A DNA stretch of 64,000 bases from CAXXIC01 sp049315325 (GTDB lineage: Bacteria > Bacteroidota > Bacteroidia > Bacteroidales > UBA7332), in assembly GCA_049315325.1 (NCBI GenBank), contig JBMOKJ010000009.1, positions 55,168 to 119,167 on the forward strand. Direction: 5' to 3'. This document shows, piece after piece, positions 1 through 7,340 of this stretch (its first letter is position 1; every line of letters begins with the position of its first letter). The translations under genes were made by a program, and so were the position numbers. The notes under the pieces were generated by a model. The model was not told the origin of the DNA and did no database searches. It saw only the letters and a program-made list of their open reading frames with translations.

Positions 1-764
1 ACAAAATCAAATGTATTTCCTTCAATCAAACAGCCTATAACAGTTCCAGCTTGTTTAAGTGTTAAACCTGCCGCACATGCTGGGTTATTAACCACTGTGG
101 TTGAAGTACCGGCACCAGTAGGTCCAGTATAAGTTTCAGTAGTATTTTTATTATTTCGAATTATACAGTTTTGAATTACGCAGCTGGCACCATTAATATG
201 TAATCCAGCTCCATCGGCAGCATAAAATGAACCATTCAGTGTTGTTGCAAAGGCAAGTGTAGAAGCTGCACTTACAAATCCTGCATAACCATTTTGGATT
301 ACTAAGCCATCAATTATAGAACTTCCACCACTAGTGTACATCACCATCAAAGAGCCTCCACCATCAAAAATGGTTTGGTTGTCAAACTCCCACGGCTCTA
401 CCAGTCCATTTAAATCTTTATCTGATCTTGTGCGGGCATTAGCTATTGCGGCTGATGAAACATTTGGACCTTCGGTTCCAGCAAACCCTCCAAATAAATT
501 TCTTCTTGCAGTTAGATAAATCATTGTGGTAGGTTGACTGGATAAAATCGGACTTATAGTATAAGTACCGGCTTTAATAAAAATTGAATCTGTGGTCAAC
601 ACACCTGCTAATGCCGTAGAAAGAGTCACAGGATTCGCCCAACTGTAGGGTGAACCCACAACATTTGATGGTGAAGCGTCTGATGTTACATACACAATTT
701 TAGCACTCAATTGCGATGCCAATAAAAAGGCAATCGCAGCAAACAGAAGTAATCTCTTTTTCAT
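1..764 (-). CDS. Partial secreted right-handed beta-helix (pectate-lyase-like) protein
   Basis: The gene starts at ATG 764 and runs off the left edge, so only about 254 N-terminal residues are seen. Residues 1-21 form a signal peptide (MKKRLLLFAAIAFLLASQLSA). Next comes a stretch typical of Bacteroidota beta-helix proteins: an early YVT strand, a region reading FIKAGTYTI, a GGFAGTEGP segment and then an imperfect ladder (IIDGLVIQNGYAG, CVIQNCIIRNN, VIGCLIEGN), which looks like successive helix coils. I infer an exported polysaccharide-binding or lyase-like protein, possibly with a T9SS tail beyond the edge. It has its own promoter with the shared 21-bp repeat motif. No catalytic residues can be assigned. 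The N-terminal call is good; the function is a guess. Confidence 0.75.
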   Translation of the reverse strand, partial: MKKRLLLFAAIAFLLASQLSAKIVYVTSDASPSNVVGSPYSWANPVTLSTALAGVLTTDSIFIKAGTYTISPILSSQPTTMIYLTARRNLFGGFAGTEGPNVSSAAIANARTRSDKDLNGLVEPWEFDNQTIFDGGGSLMVMYTSGGSSIIDGLVIQNGYAGFVSAASTLAFATTLNGSFYAADGAGLHINGASCVIQNCIIRNNKNTTETYTGPTGAGTSTTVVNNPACAAGLTLKQAGTVIGCLIEGNTFDF

Positions 765-818
765 AGTTTTAAAGTTTTAAATGATTAATAAAAAATAGTG
801 TGATTTTATTTGGTATGG

Positions 819-884
819 CAAATGTAAAAGGTATAAACAATATGAGATGAAACAAATATTCCAATTTATGGTAGAATTGTTACA
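819..884 (-). promoter_or_regulatory. Promoter with tandem TGTAACA-like repeat, upstream of the gene starting at 764
   Basis: Read on the minus strand, a distal half-site TGTAACA (884-878) is followed exactly 21 bp later by a weaker TGGAATA (863-857). After 30 bp comes TACATTTG (826-819), a perfect TAnnTTTG -7 box of Bacteroidota. The leader to ATG 764 would be roughly 50 nt. The same layout recurs at four other promoters in the window, which is the main support. Confidence 0.65.
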
Positions 885-920
885 TAGGTATCATTTCCCT
901 GATTTCAACCTGACTTGAAC

Positions 921-955
921 AAAAAAAAGTCGCCCTGTGCAAGCACAAGGCGACT
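921..955 (-). terminator. Rho-independent terminator of the 991-4293 gene
   Basis: On the minus strand a 12-bp stem (one G-U pair, arms 955-944 and 939-928) with a 4-nt CTTG loop is followed directly by eight U residues (928-921). It lies 36 bases past the stop codon at 991. This is the clearest intrinsic terminator in the window. Confidence 0.88.
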
Positions 956-990
956 CTCAATCCTAATTTTTTCGAATAACTTAACTCACA

Positions 991-3900
991 TTATTTCACC
1001 AATACTTTTGAGCTAGTTGCACCGTTTCTTACGATGTAGAGACCTTTTTCAAGTGACACATTCAATCGGTCTGTTGTGCTATTTAATGCACGAACCAATT
1101 TACCTGAAGCAGCATAAATCTCAACTCTACCTTTGGCATTCTCTACCACTACGTTTCCTTTCTCACCATAGATAGATGATTTGTTGACCAAGGCGTTGTT
1201 TACACCAACGGCAATATCTAAACAAGCAGTCACAAAACTCCCAAACGAACTATAAGTATTGCTGTATGTTCCAGTGCTGTATGTTGCATCTGCTAATGTA
1301 TAGTTGCTTCCACCCAACAATCCTGTACCATATTTAGTGGTCGATGTTGCATTGAGTTGCGAAGGTGTGAGTGCAATCACAGTAGATGTTGGGGTAGCTG
1401 ACGCAAGCACCCACTCTCTTGGATGGTAATATACATTGCTTGGAGTTTGGCTACCAGTTAATGTACCAGATACATTGGCTGACATTACCGATGCAGAAGT
1501 TGGCGTTACAGTCGCCGGATCGTAGCTACTAGTAGAAGCTCCGATTGGGAATGTTTTGGTTGCACCTGCTCCAACAGTTTGAACCAATTTACCGGCACCA
1601 TTCGTAACGATATATTTCGTTGCAGTAGCACCCGAAATTGAAGCCGAAGAACCGATAGTCAAATCGTTCGCACCAAGAATCAATTTACCGCTCGAGAATG
1701 ACAACGAATTGTTAACAGTCATTGGGGTATTCACTGTCACATCACCCGAAGTGTTGTAGATGGTCAGATAGTCAAATGACTCTCCTCCTGACACTGCACT
1801 TGTAATCGTTTGAGCTGCAGAACCATTGAATGCAACAGCACGGGTATTGGCATAGAGATTAGAGGCACTACCTCTGGTCCAGTTTCCACCAACATTGAGG
1901 TCTCCACCAATTGCACCACCTAAACCTAAGTTTCCGTTCAATATCACATTACCGCCAATTGACAATGGATTGCTTTGTCCAACACTACCATAATCCATAT
2001 AGAATGCAGACCCTGCATCGACTGTCAGATTTCCAGTAAGAGTTTTAGCAGCAACAATCGAACCACTCGGATAGTTGAGTGTCGAGTTATTACTAATTTG
2101 TACGCTAGCTGGGCTAGTTGAGTTCCACTCAGTTGCGCGGCCATAAACTGCCCCATTATTGTATTTAAGCGTTGAGCTGGCACCATACGTTGGAGCATTC
2201 GAAAAATAGCCACCTGCGTTAATCTGCGCTGTTCCATTCAAGGTAAGCGATGCACTTGGAAAAGCAACACCTCCTGAAGTTTGAAACAGTCCGCTGACTG
2301 TTCTGTTTGCACCACTATTAAGAGTGAGAATGCCAGCCAAAACTGACACATTTGCAGGTCCATTGGTTGTTGGCCAATAAACATGTGTATTATCTACGCC
2401 ATAAGTCGCATTAAATGCCAATATTCCACTTCCGCCATATGTCCAAGCACCTGATCCTGTAGCCCAGCCACCTGAATTGAGTTGGAAAGTGCCATTAACA
2501 GTTACAGCACCATTCGCAGTAAGAGTGGTAGCCATTGCCAATGTTCCTTTTGTGATGGTTGTTGCACCTGATACGGTCAAAGCTTGATTATTGAATGTGA
2601 GCGTATTGTCTCTATTCACTGTAAAACTAGTTATTGAAGGAGCTGTAGCAAATAAATTATTCGGAACTGTAAATGCAGCACCACCAGTATTTCCAGCAGA
2701 TCCAAAATTCAATACAGTACTTGCATCTGTAGTTATTGTTCCAGCAGCACTTAATAAAATTGGCACGTCTGCATTTTGGAATGTAATATTAGAACCACTT
2801 GCATTGATAATCCCTGCCTGCGCTTTTGAAATAGTAAGTGTTCCATTAATTGTTAAGTTAGTTGCAGCACCTACATTATAAGGGCCAACACCAGATGCGC
2901 TACCCACTTCCAAATTACCAACAGCTACATTTTTACCTGCAGTCACCAGGGTAATATTAGTATTATTTCTTATTAATTTTAACCTTCCAGTTCCGGTATG
3001 TACAGCAAGTCCGGCAGTTGTATTTGATGAAACAATACTAATTGATCCAGCTAAAGTAATCGTATTTCCGCCATCATTAAGCACACCACCATTAATCGTT
3101 AAACCACCCGCTACTGCGATTGTAGGGACACCTGAAGATTGATAAGCCGGTGCAAAGGTAACAGTTGAATAAAGTCTGTTTTGCTGGATTGAGTTTACTG
3201 TACTTGTAGTAGCACTAGTTGGATCTAAATAAAGCGTACCTACAGATTGTAAATTAGACGTTGTATAACTTGCAGGCAGAGTTCCTTGCGCAACAAAAGA
3301 CCAGTTTGAATTTCCTACGATTACTCCTGTACCTGAAATAGTTCCGGGAGAAATAAAGGGATTACTGCCAGATGGCGCAGTAGAAACAAATTGCAATGTT
3401 TTTGTGATTGTCAACTTACCACCTGATTGGATATTTAGGTTGCCATTAATCGTTAGCGCATTTCCGGTAGTAAAACTAACATTTGATGAACCAGAAATAT
3501 CCAGATTCTGAAAACCGATATTGCTTCCATAAGAAAGGGTTACAGTTGGAGCACTGGTATAATTCGTTGTTCCTCCATTTGTTATAGTATAACCAGTAAC
3601 AACTCCATTTGTCAAAGTTAATGTTGCGGCAGCCCCTGCTCCACCACCCCCTGAAAACGCAACGGTCGGTGCTGCTAAATATCCAGAACCACCACTAACA
3701 ATAGTTAAAGCGGTAACCTTATTTGCAGATATAGTTGCTGTTACACTTGCGGGAGAAGTCGGGATGTCTTGTATTATAGGATTTGTCCCGGTTAATGCGA
3801 TTTTACCAGCTGATAAGTTAGAATTCGTTGCAGGTACAGCAACCAAAGCATAAGAACCTGAGGTATTTGTATTTATATTACCCTGAACTGTAATGGTATT

Positions 3901-4293
3901 AACCCCGTAATCTGAAATTTGCCCATACACTGTAGTAGATAGTTTATTAATTGTCAAATCTCCCGTTATTGTGAAAGATGATGCGGTATTTACAAATGAT
4001 ACTACATTATTAGTACTTAAAGGATAAACCTGCAGTCCTGCAATAGTTATGTTTAAATTATTAATGTCAACAAAAGGACTAATATTACCTGTAGAGCCAT
4101 CAAAAATAGCAACATCTCCACTGCCAGGAACTACACTAGCAGCAGAACCGCCCGAACTAGTACTCCAATTAGAACCTGAACTCCAAGATTTGGGAGAACC
4201 TGATGTACCAACGCCACCGACCCAATAATAATTGGTCGCGAACACATTTGTCAATGCCGCAGCAAAGACAATTAAGAGAAATAATTTTTTCAT
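991..4293 (-). CDS. Large T9SS-exported beta-strand-rich surface protein
   Basis: 1100 aa. Residues 1-19 are a signal peptide (MKKLFLLIVFAAALTNVFA), followed by NYYWVGGVGTSGSPKSW, an opening often seen in Bacteroidota surface proteins. The middle is rich in Ser, Thr, Gly and Asn, with many short repeats of the form LTINGxLTI, as in beta-helix or adhesin stalks. Around residues 190-260 lie two copies of a glycine-rich unit (GGSGYLAAPTVAFSGGGG and a degenerate second copy). The last about 60 residues (GRVEIYAASGKLV...GLYIVRNG) match the T9SS type A sorting domain, so the protein is probably anchored on or released from the cell surface. No enzyme motif is visible. It is transcribed alone, with a promoter at 4344-4409 and a terminator at 921-955. 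A role in adhesion or substrate binding is inference. Confidence 0.82.
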   Translation of the reverse strand: MKKLFLLIVFAAALTNVFATNYYWVGGVGTSGSPKSWSSGSNWSTSSGGSAASVVPGSGDVAIFDGSTGNISPFVDINNLNITIAGLQVYPLSTNNVVSFVNTASSFTITGDLTINKLSTTVYGQISDYGVNTITVQGNINTNTSGSYALVAVPATNSNLSAGKIALTGTNPIIQDIPTSPASVTATISANKVTALTIVSGGSGYLAAPTVAFSGGGGAGAAATLTLTNGVVTGYTITNGGTTNYTSAPTVTLSYGSNIGFQNLDISGSSNVSFTTGNALTINGNLNIQSGGKLTITKTLQFVSTAPSGSNPFISPGTISGTGVIVGNSNWSFVAQGTLPASYTTSNLQSVGTLYLDPTSATTSTVNSIQQNRLYSTVTFAPAYQSSGVPTIAVAGGLTINGGVLNDGGNTITLAGSISIVSSNTTAGLAVHTGTGRLKLIRNNTNITLVTAGKNVAVGNLEVGSASGVGPYNVGAATNLTINGTLTISKAQAGIINASGSNITFQNADVPILLSAAGTITTDASTVLNFGSAGNTGGAAFTVPNNLFATAPSITSFTVNRDNTLTFNNQALTVSGATTITKGTLAMATTLTANGAVTVNGTFQLNSGGWATGSGAWTYGGSGILAFNATYGVDNTHVYWPTTNGPANVSVLAGILTLNSGANRTVSGLFQTSGGVAFPSASLTLNGTAQINAGGYFSNAPTYGASSTLKYNNGAVYGRATEWNSTSPASVQISNNSTLNYPSGSIVAAKTLTGNLTVDAGSAFYMDYGSVGQSNPLSIGGNVILNGNLGLGGAIGGDLNVGGNWTRGSASNLYANTRAVAFNGSAAQTITSAVSGGESFDYLTIYNTSGDVTVNTPMTVNNSLSFSSGKLILGANDLTIGSSASISGATATKYIVTNGAGKLVQTVGAGATKTFPIGASTSSYDPATVTPTSASVMSANVSGTLTGSQTPSNVYYHPREWVLASATPTSTVIALTPSQLNATSTTKYGTGLLGGSNYTLADATYSTGTYSNTYSSFGSFVTACLDIAVGVNNALVNKSSIYGEKGNVVVENAKGRVEIYAASGKLVRALNSTTDRLNVSLEKGLYIVRNGATSSKVLVK

Positions 4294-4343
4294 GATAATT
4301 TAGGTAAGTAAAGTAGTGAATAATTTGGTTTTATTTGGTACGA

Positions 4344-4409
4344 CAAATATAAATATAAAAAGAAACTGATAGTAAAACAAATGTTACAATTTATGGTAAT
4401 TCTGTTACT
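4344..4409 (-). promoter_or_regulatory. Promoter with tandem TGTAACA-like repeat, upstream of the gene starting at 4293
   Basis: On the minus strand the distal half-site is AGTAACA (4409-4403) and the proximal one TGTAACA (4388-4382), 21 bp apart. After 30 bp comes TATATTTG (4351-4344), a perfect -7 box. The leader is about 45 nt. The intergenic region 4294-4481 holds nothing else recognisable. Confidence 0.68.
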
Positions 4410-4481
4410 AACACGTAAAAATTAGCAGATAAACACCTAAAATACAATAGACTATAGCAATCTAAGGAAAACATCTGAGTT

Positions 4482-6827
4482 CTATTGTTTTACAAACTTC
4501 TCAACCACACGTCCATTCGGAGTGCATAATTCTAAAAAGTAGATTCCTTTTCTCAAATCAGATAGTGAGATGTCAATAGGTGTAGGTTGTGGTGTGAGTT
4601 TTCGGGTACTAATCAATGCGCCTTGCAGTGTATATATAGATAAGTAAGCCGGCTTGTCTATTACCAACGATGGGATGTGTAGTTTGTCTTTATCGACAAC
4701 TATTGCTGGGAAAATATTGATTGTTGGATCAGAAATAGCAGTTGCACCTTGCGTGAAAACATCGGCATAGACAGAATAGCCAAGCGTGTGGTCGTCGACG
4801 AGATTGCTATTCACAATCACCACATGTGAATTGGCGGGTAGTACCGTGGTTGGCAGTGTAGTAGAGTTGCTGGCTACTGTTAACGCATTAACGGATGTTT
4901 CGTCCCAGCTTTTGAGCATGCGAGTCTTCGAATAGGGACTCGGCATGGCACTCGACGCGAGTGTGATGGGCGAATTTGTGATGTTGTGTATCATTCTCAC
5001 TTTGCGACCTGCCGACTCCTGAAACTCAAACCCCTCGAGCCCTGCCGCCAACGTAAGACGAGTGGCATTGGTGCTATAGCTTCTATCTTTGTTCGTCACC
5101 TCAAAAAATGCGTATCGACGGACACCCTTCGAATAACCAGTAAGCACATCACTTCCGCTTTTAGCATCATTCAAAAGAACCATCACCGAAAAATTATCGC
5201 CGACTCCATTGAAGACACCGTGATAAATCGTATCGACCACACCTAAGTAGCTTTTATCAATAATTTTAAGCCGTATATAACCATATTCATAGGTGTTAGG
5301 GTCGATAATATTCAGAATTTTGCGAGTGCCACCTGTAGCACCAGCCCGACCCGAAACCAACTGGATGCGTTGCGCCAAACCATAAATCGAGCTCGTAGCC
5401 GAAGACTCCATTTCGATCATACCAATCACACGATCGGGGGTTACCACCCACTGCTGCTGAGCATTCCACCCAACACTTACGAAGCGTTTTTTACTTATCG
5501 AGTAACTCGTTGATAAACCATAAACAGTATGGCTTTTGGTAATGGCATTGTAGCAAGTAGAACCCGTGAGTAAAGCCCATTTGTTGCCACGCTGCCAATC
5601 TGTCTCAACACCCGAGGCAAATTTCACCTGAGGCGCCGCTCCCTGAAAAGCAGCACTGAGCGGATAGGTCGTAGAATTGGCATTTGCGTCTAGTGAGAAT
5701 GCACCTACAAAGGTATTTGTACCGTCGAAAGGCAACAAAGGTGTTTCATTCAATTCAGGAGCAGGATTGCTCGGATCACGTATTTTGCCAATCACACCCC
5801 AATTTCCCCACCTGCCACGCGGACCAATATGGTTACGATCAAACAGCATATAGTTATCGGGCACCACCACTCCTGTCAGTCCTGAGCGGTAAAGAAAGGC
5901 GAGGTACAGGTTTTGGCTGCCTTTGCCTATTTCGTAGTTGTAGGAATCTCCGTTCAAATAGGCTTTGGCAAGAGCTTCGGGTTTTAGTGTCGTCTGATTG
6001 TAATATGCCTTTGCTGCAGGGCAGCTAATCCACTCTTTAAATCCATTTCCTATGGGTATTTGCATCAGTGGGATATAGTTATTGGTCGCACAGATAAAAT
6101 CTTTGACCAATTGCGATTTCGTAAGAATGTAGTACCACAAAAAACCGCGCATTGTGATTTCACCGTGGTACGAAGGCGATTCGGTATCGTAACCCACATA
6201 GTGCGTGCCTCCATCAGGTAGCAGCGTCTTGGTCATTACCCCTTCAATAACGGCCTTTGTGTCGGCTGCCAATGTATTGTCACCCAATGCCAATGCACCA
6301 AAATAGACACCCATCGCACGACGCAAATCACCATTCAGCCAAATTGACCCTATGATTTTATTCGCATAAAGGTTGGGGGAACCCGCCACTACTGCATCTA
6401 TGTTTTTTCGTATTCCAGATTCCCAAATTGCCTTTTTACCAGACGGAATGGCGCTCGGCTGATACTGTTTTAACATCAGATACGACACCGCAGCATGAAA
6501 ACTAAACATCATATCGTTCAGCGGTAATTTCCCGCTATCCCAAGCTCCCAAGGTGCTATCCAACAACAAAGTCAGGCGATTCAAAACCGCTTGTTGATTT
6601 TTGTAAGGACTCGAAGGATGAAGATAGGCCATCGCGGCAAGCAATAGTTCGTCGGACTGAGTGATGCTTGCAGAGAACGTTGTAACACCAGTCTTAACCC
6701 CAGAAAATGCAGTTGCCAGATGTGTATTGGTAGCTGGCTCAGGAATATCGGGCAACAGATTGAGCGTCTGAGCATTTGCAGCACTGAAAAAAAACGAAAT
6801 TAGTCCAATAAAGAGAAGGCTTCTCAT
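4482..6827 (-). CDS. Secreted T9SS protein, paralogue of the 17635-20250 product; family not recognised, possibly lyase-like
   Basis: 781 aa with a signal peptide (residues 1-19, cleavage near ANA-QT). The body aligns along its length with the product of 17635-20250: both begin with NLLPxIxEP, then carry a motif PDGGTHYVxY at about residue 205, a YHGEITM/YHSITVE segment, and GPRGRWG/GPRSHYG. Both also share RGNKWxxxTG and an LEGFEFQE region at about 600. The helix-rich N-half and strand-rich C-half recall the alpha-toroid plus beta-sandwich layout of polysaccharide lyases, but I do not recognise a named family. The last about 80 residues (LSIYTLQGALISTRKL...KGIYFLEL) are a T9SS sorting domain. 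It lacks the fibronectin-III domain of its paralogue. It has its own promoter at 6862-6927. Enzymatic function is inferred only from context. Confidence 0.72.
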   Translation of the reverse strand: MRSLLFIGLISFFFSAANAQTLNLLPDIPEPATNTHLATAFSGVKTGVTTFSASITQSDELLLAAMAYLHPSSPYKNQQAVLNRLTLLLDSTLGAWDSGKLPLNDMMFSFHAAVSYLMLKQYQPSAIPSGKKAIWESGIRKNIDAVVAGSPNLYANKIIGSIWLNGDLRRAMGVYFGALALGDNTLAADTKAVIEGVMTKTLLPDGGTHYVGYDTESPSYHGEITMRGFLWYYILTKSQLVKDFICATNNYIPLMQIPIGNGFKEWISCPAAKAYYNQTTLKPEALAKAYLNGDSYNYEIGKGSQNLYLAFLYRSGLTGVVVPDNYMLFDRNHIGPRGRWGNWGVIGKIRDPSNPAPELNETPLLPFDGTNTFVGAFSLDANANSTTYPLSAAFQGAAPQVKFASGVETDWQRGNKWALLTGSTCYNAITKSHTVYGLSTSYSISKKRFVSVGWNAQQQWVVTPDRVIGMIEMESSATSSIYGLAQRIQLVSGRAGATGGTRKILNIIDPNTYEYGYIRLKIIDKSYLGVVDTIYHGVFNGVGDNFSVMVLLNDAKSGSDVLTGYSKGVRRYAFFEVTNKDRSYSTNATRLTLAAGLEGFEFQESAGRKVRMIHNITNSPITLASSAMPSPYSKTRMLKSWDETSVNALTVASNSTTLPTTVLPANSHVVIVNSNLVDDHTLGYSVYADVFTQGATAISDPTINIFPAIVVDKDKLHIPSLVIDKPAYLSIYTLQGALISTRKLTPQPTPIDISLSDLRKGIYFLELCTPNGRVVEKFVKQ

Positions 6828-6861
6828 AGATTTTAGGTATAGTAATCAGGTGTTTCGATTA

Positions 6862-6927
6862 CAAATATACTAGAAGCATATACTAACGACTAAGAGTAAA
6901 GTGTCATAATATAGTAAAATTGTTACA
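6862..6927 (-). promoter_or_regulatory. Promoter with tandem TGTAACA-like repeat, upstream of the gene starting at 6827
   Basis: On the minus strand TGTAACA (6927-6921) is followed 21 bp on by the degenerate TGACACT (6906-6900). After 30 bp comes TATATTTG (6869-6862), a perfect -7 box. The leader is about 28 nt. Confidence 0.65.
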
Positions 6928-6928
6928 T

Positions 6929-7126
6929 CCACGAGGAACACCAATTTTCGTATGTTTCAGCGTAAATTTCGAACAAACAAATAACAGCCTCAATGGTAAG
7001 TCCCCTCTAACTTATTGGTTAGCGGATTAGTTTATGACATTTATACACCTCAAGCAATAAGAAATGCGAATTAATGATGGACGCCTTGCTATTATCTACC
7101 ACATCTAAGGCATATTTTAATATATT
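6929..7126. other. Intergenic stretch with no recognisable feature
   Basis: Between the 6862-6927 promoter and the tandem repeat at 7127 I see no coding frame with a plausible product, no RNA gene and no strong hairpin. The DNA is A/T-rich. Confidence 0.5.
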
Positions 7127-7204
7127 CCGTATTTAACCCGCATTTAACTCGCATATAATACGCATATAACTCGCTTTTTTAAAATACGTGTTATATGCGT
7201 ATTA
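7127..7204. repeat. Four 11-bp tandem repeats followed by a 15-bp inverted arm
   Basis: Positions 7127-7170 read as four consecutive 11-mers: ccgtatttaac, ccgcatttaac, tcgcatataat, acgcatataac. The last units (7156-7170) recur in inverted form at 7190-7204, giving a perfect 15-bp stem with a 19-nt T/A-rich loop. A separate 14-bp perfect palindrome, AGAGGTATACCTCT, lies at 7256-7269. The array is downstream of the 7341-9917 gene and upstream of nothing on the plus strand, so it may be a 3' structural or protein-binding element. Its function is unknown. Confidence 0.7.
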
Positions 7205-7282
7205 AATGGTTAATATATCCATGCATGTTGCTATTTTAATATAAACGTAGAGCATAGAGGTATACCTCTCAATAGTAAAATT

Positions 7283-7309
7283 GAGCCTCTCACATAATAC
7301 AAGAGGCTC
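7283..7309 (-). terminator. Probable terminator of the 20250-7341 operon
   Basis: The arms GAGCCTCT (7283-7290) and AGAGGCTC (7302-7309) form an 8-bp stem with an 11-nt loop. On the minus strand it is followed by AATTTTAC, a short U tract. It lies about 30 bases past the stop at 7341. The stem is good; the U tract is weak. Confidence 0.55.
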
Positions 7310-7340
7310 TATTTTTGAGCGAAAAATCAAGTAGAGTTTT

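Noticed and set aside
5684..6028. Open frame on the plus strand inside the 4482-6827 gene
   Set aside because: Opposite-strand shadow of a strong gene with no signal peptide, domain or promoter; many similar frames occur across the window and none was kept.
7121..7204. Possible CRISPR-like array
   Set aside because: The 11-bp units are contiguous with no spacers, and no cas genes are present.
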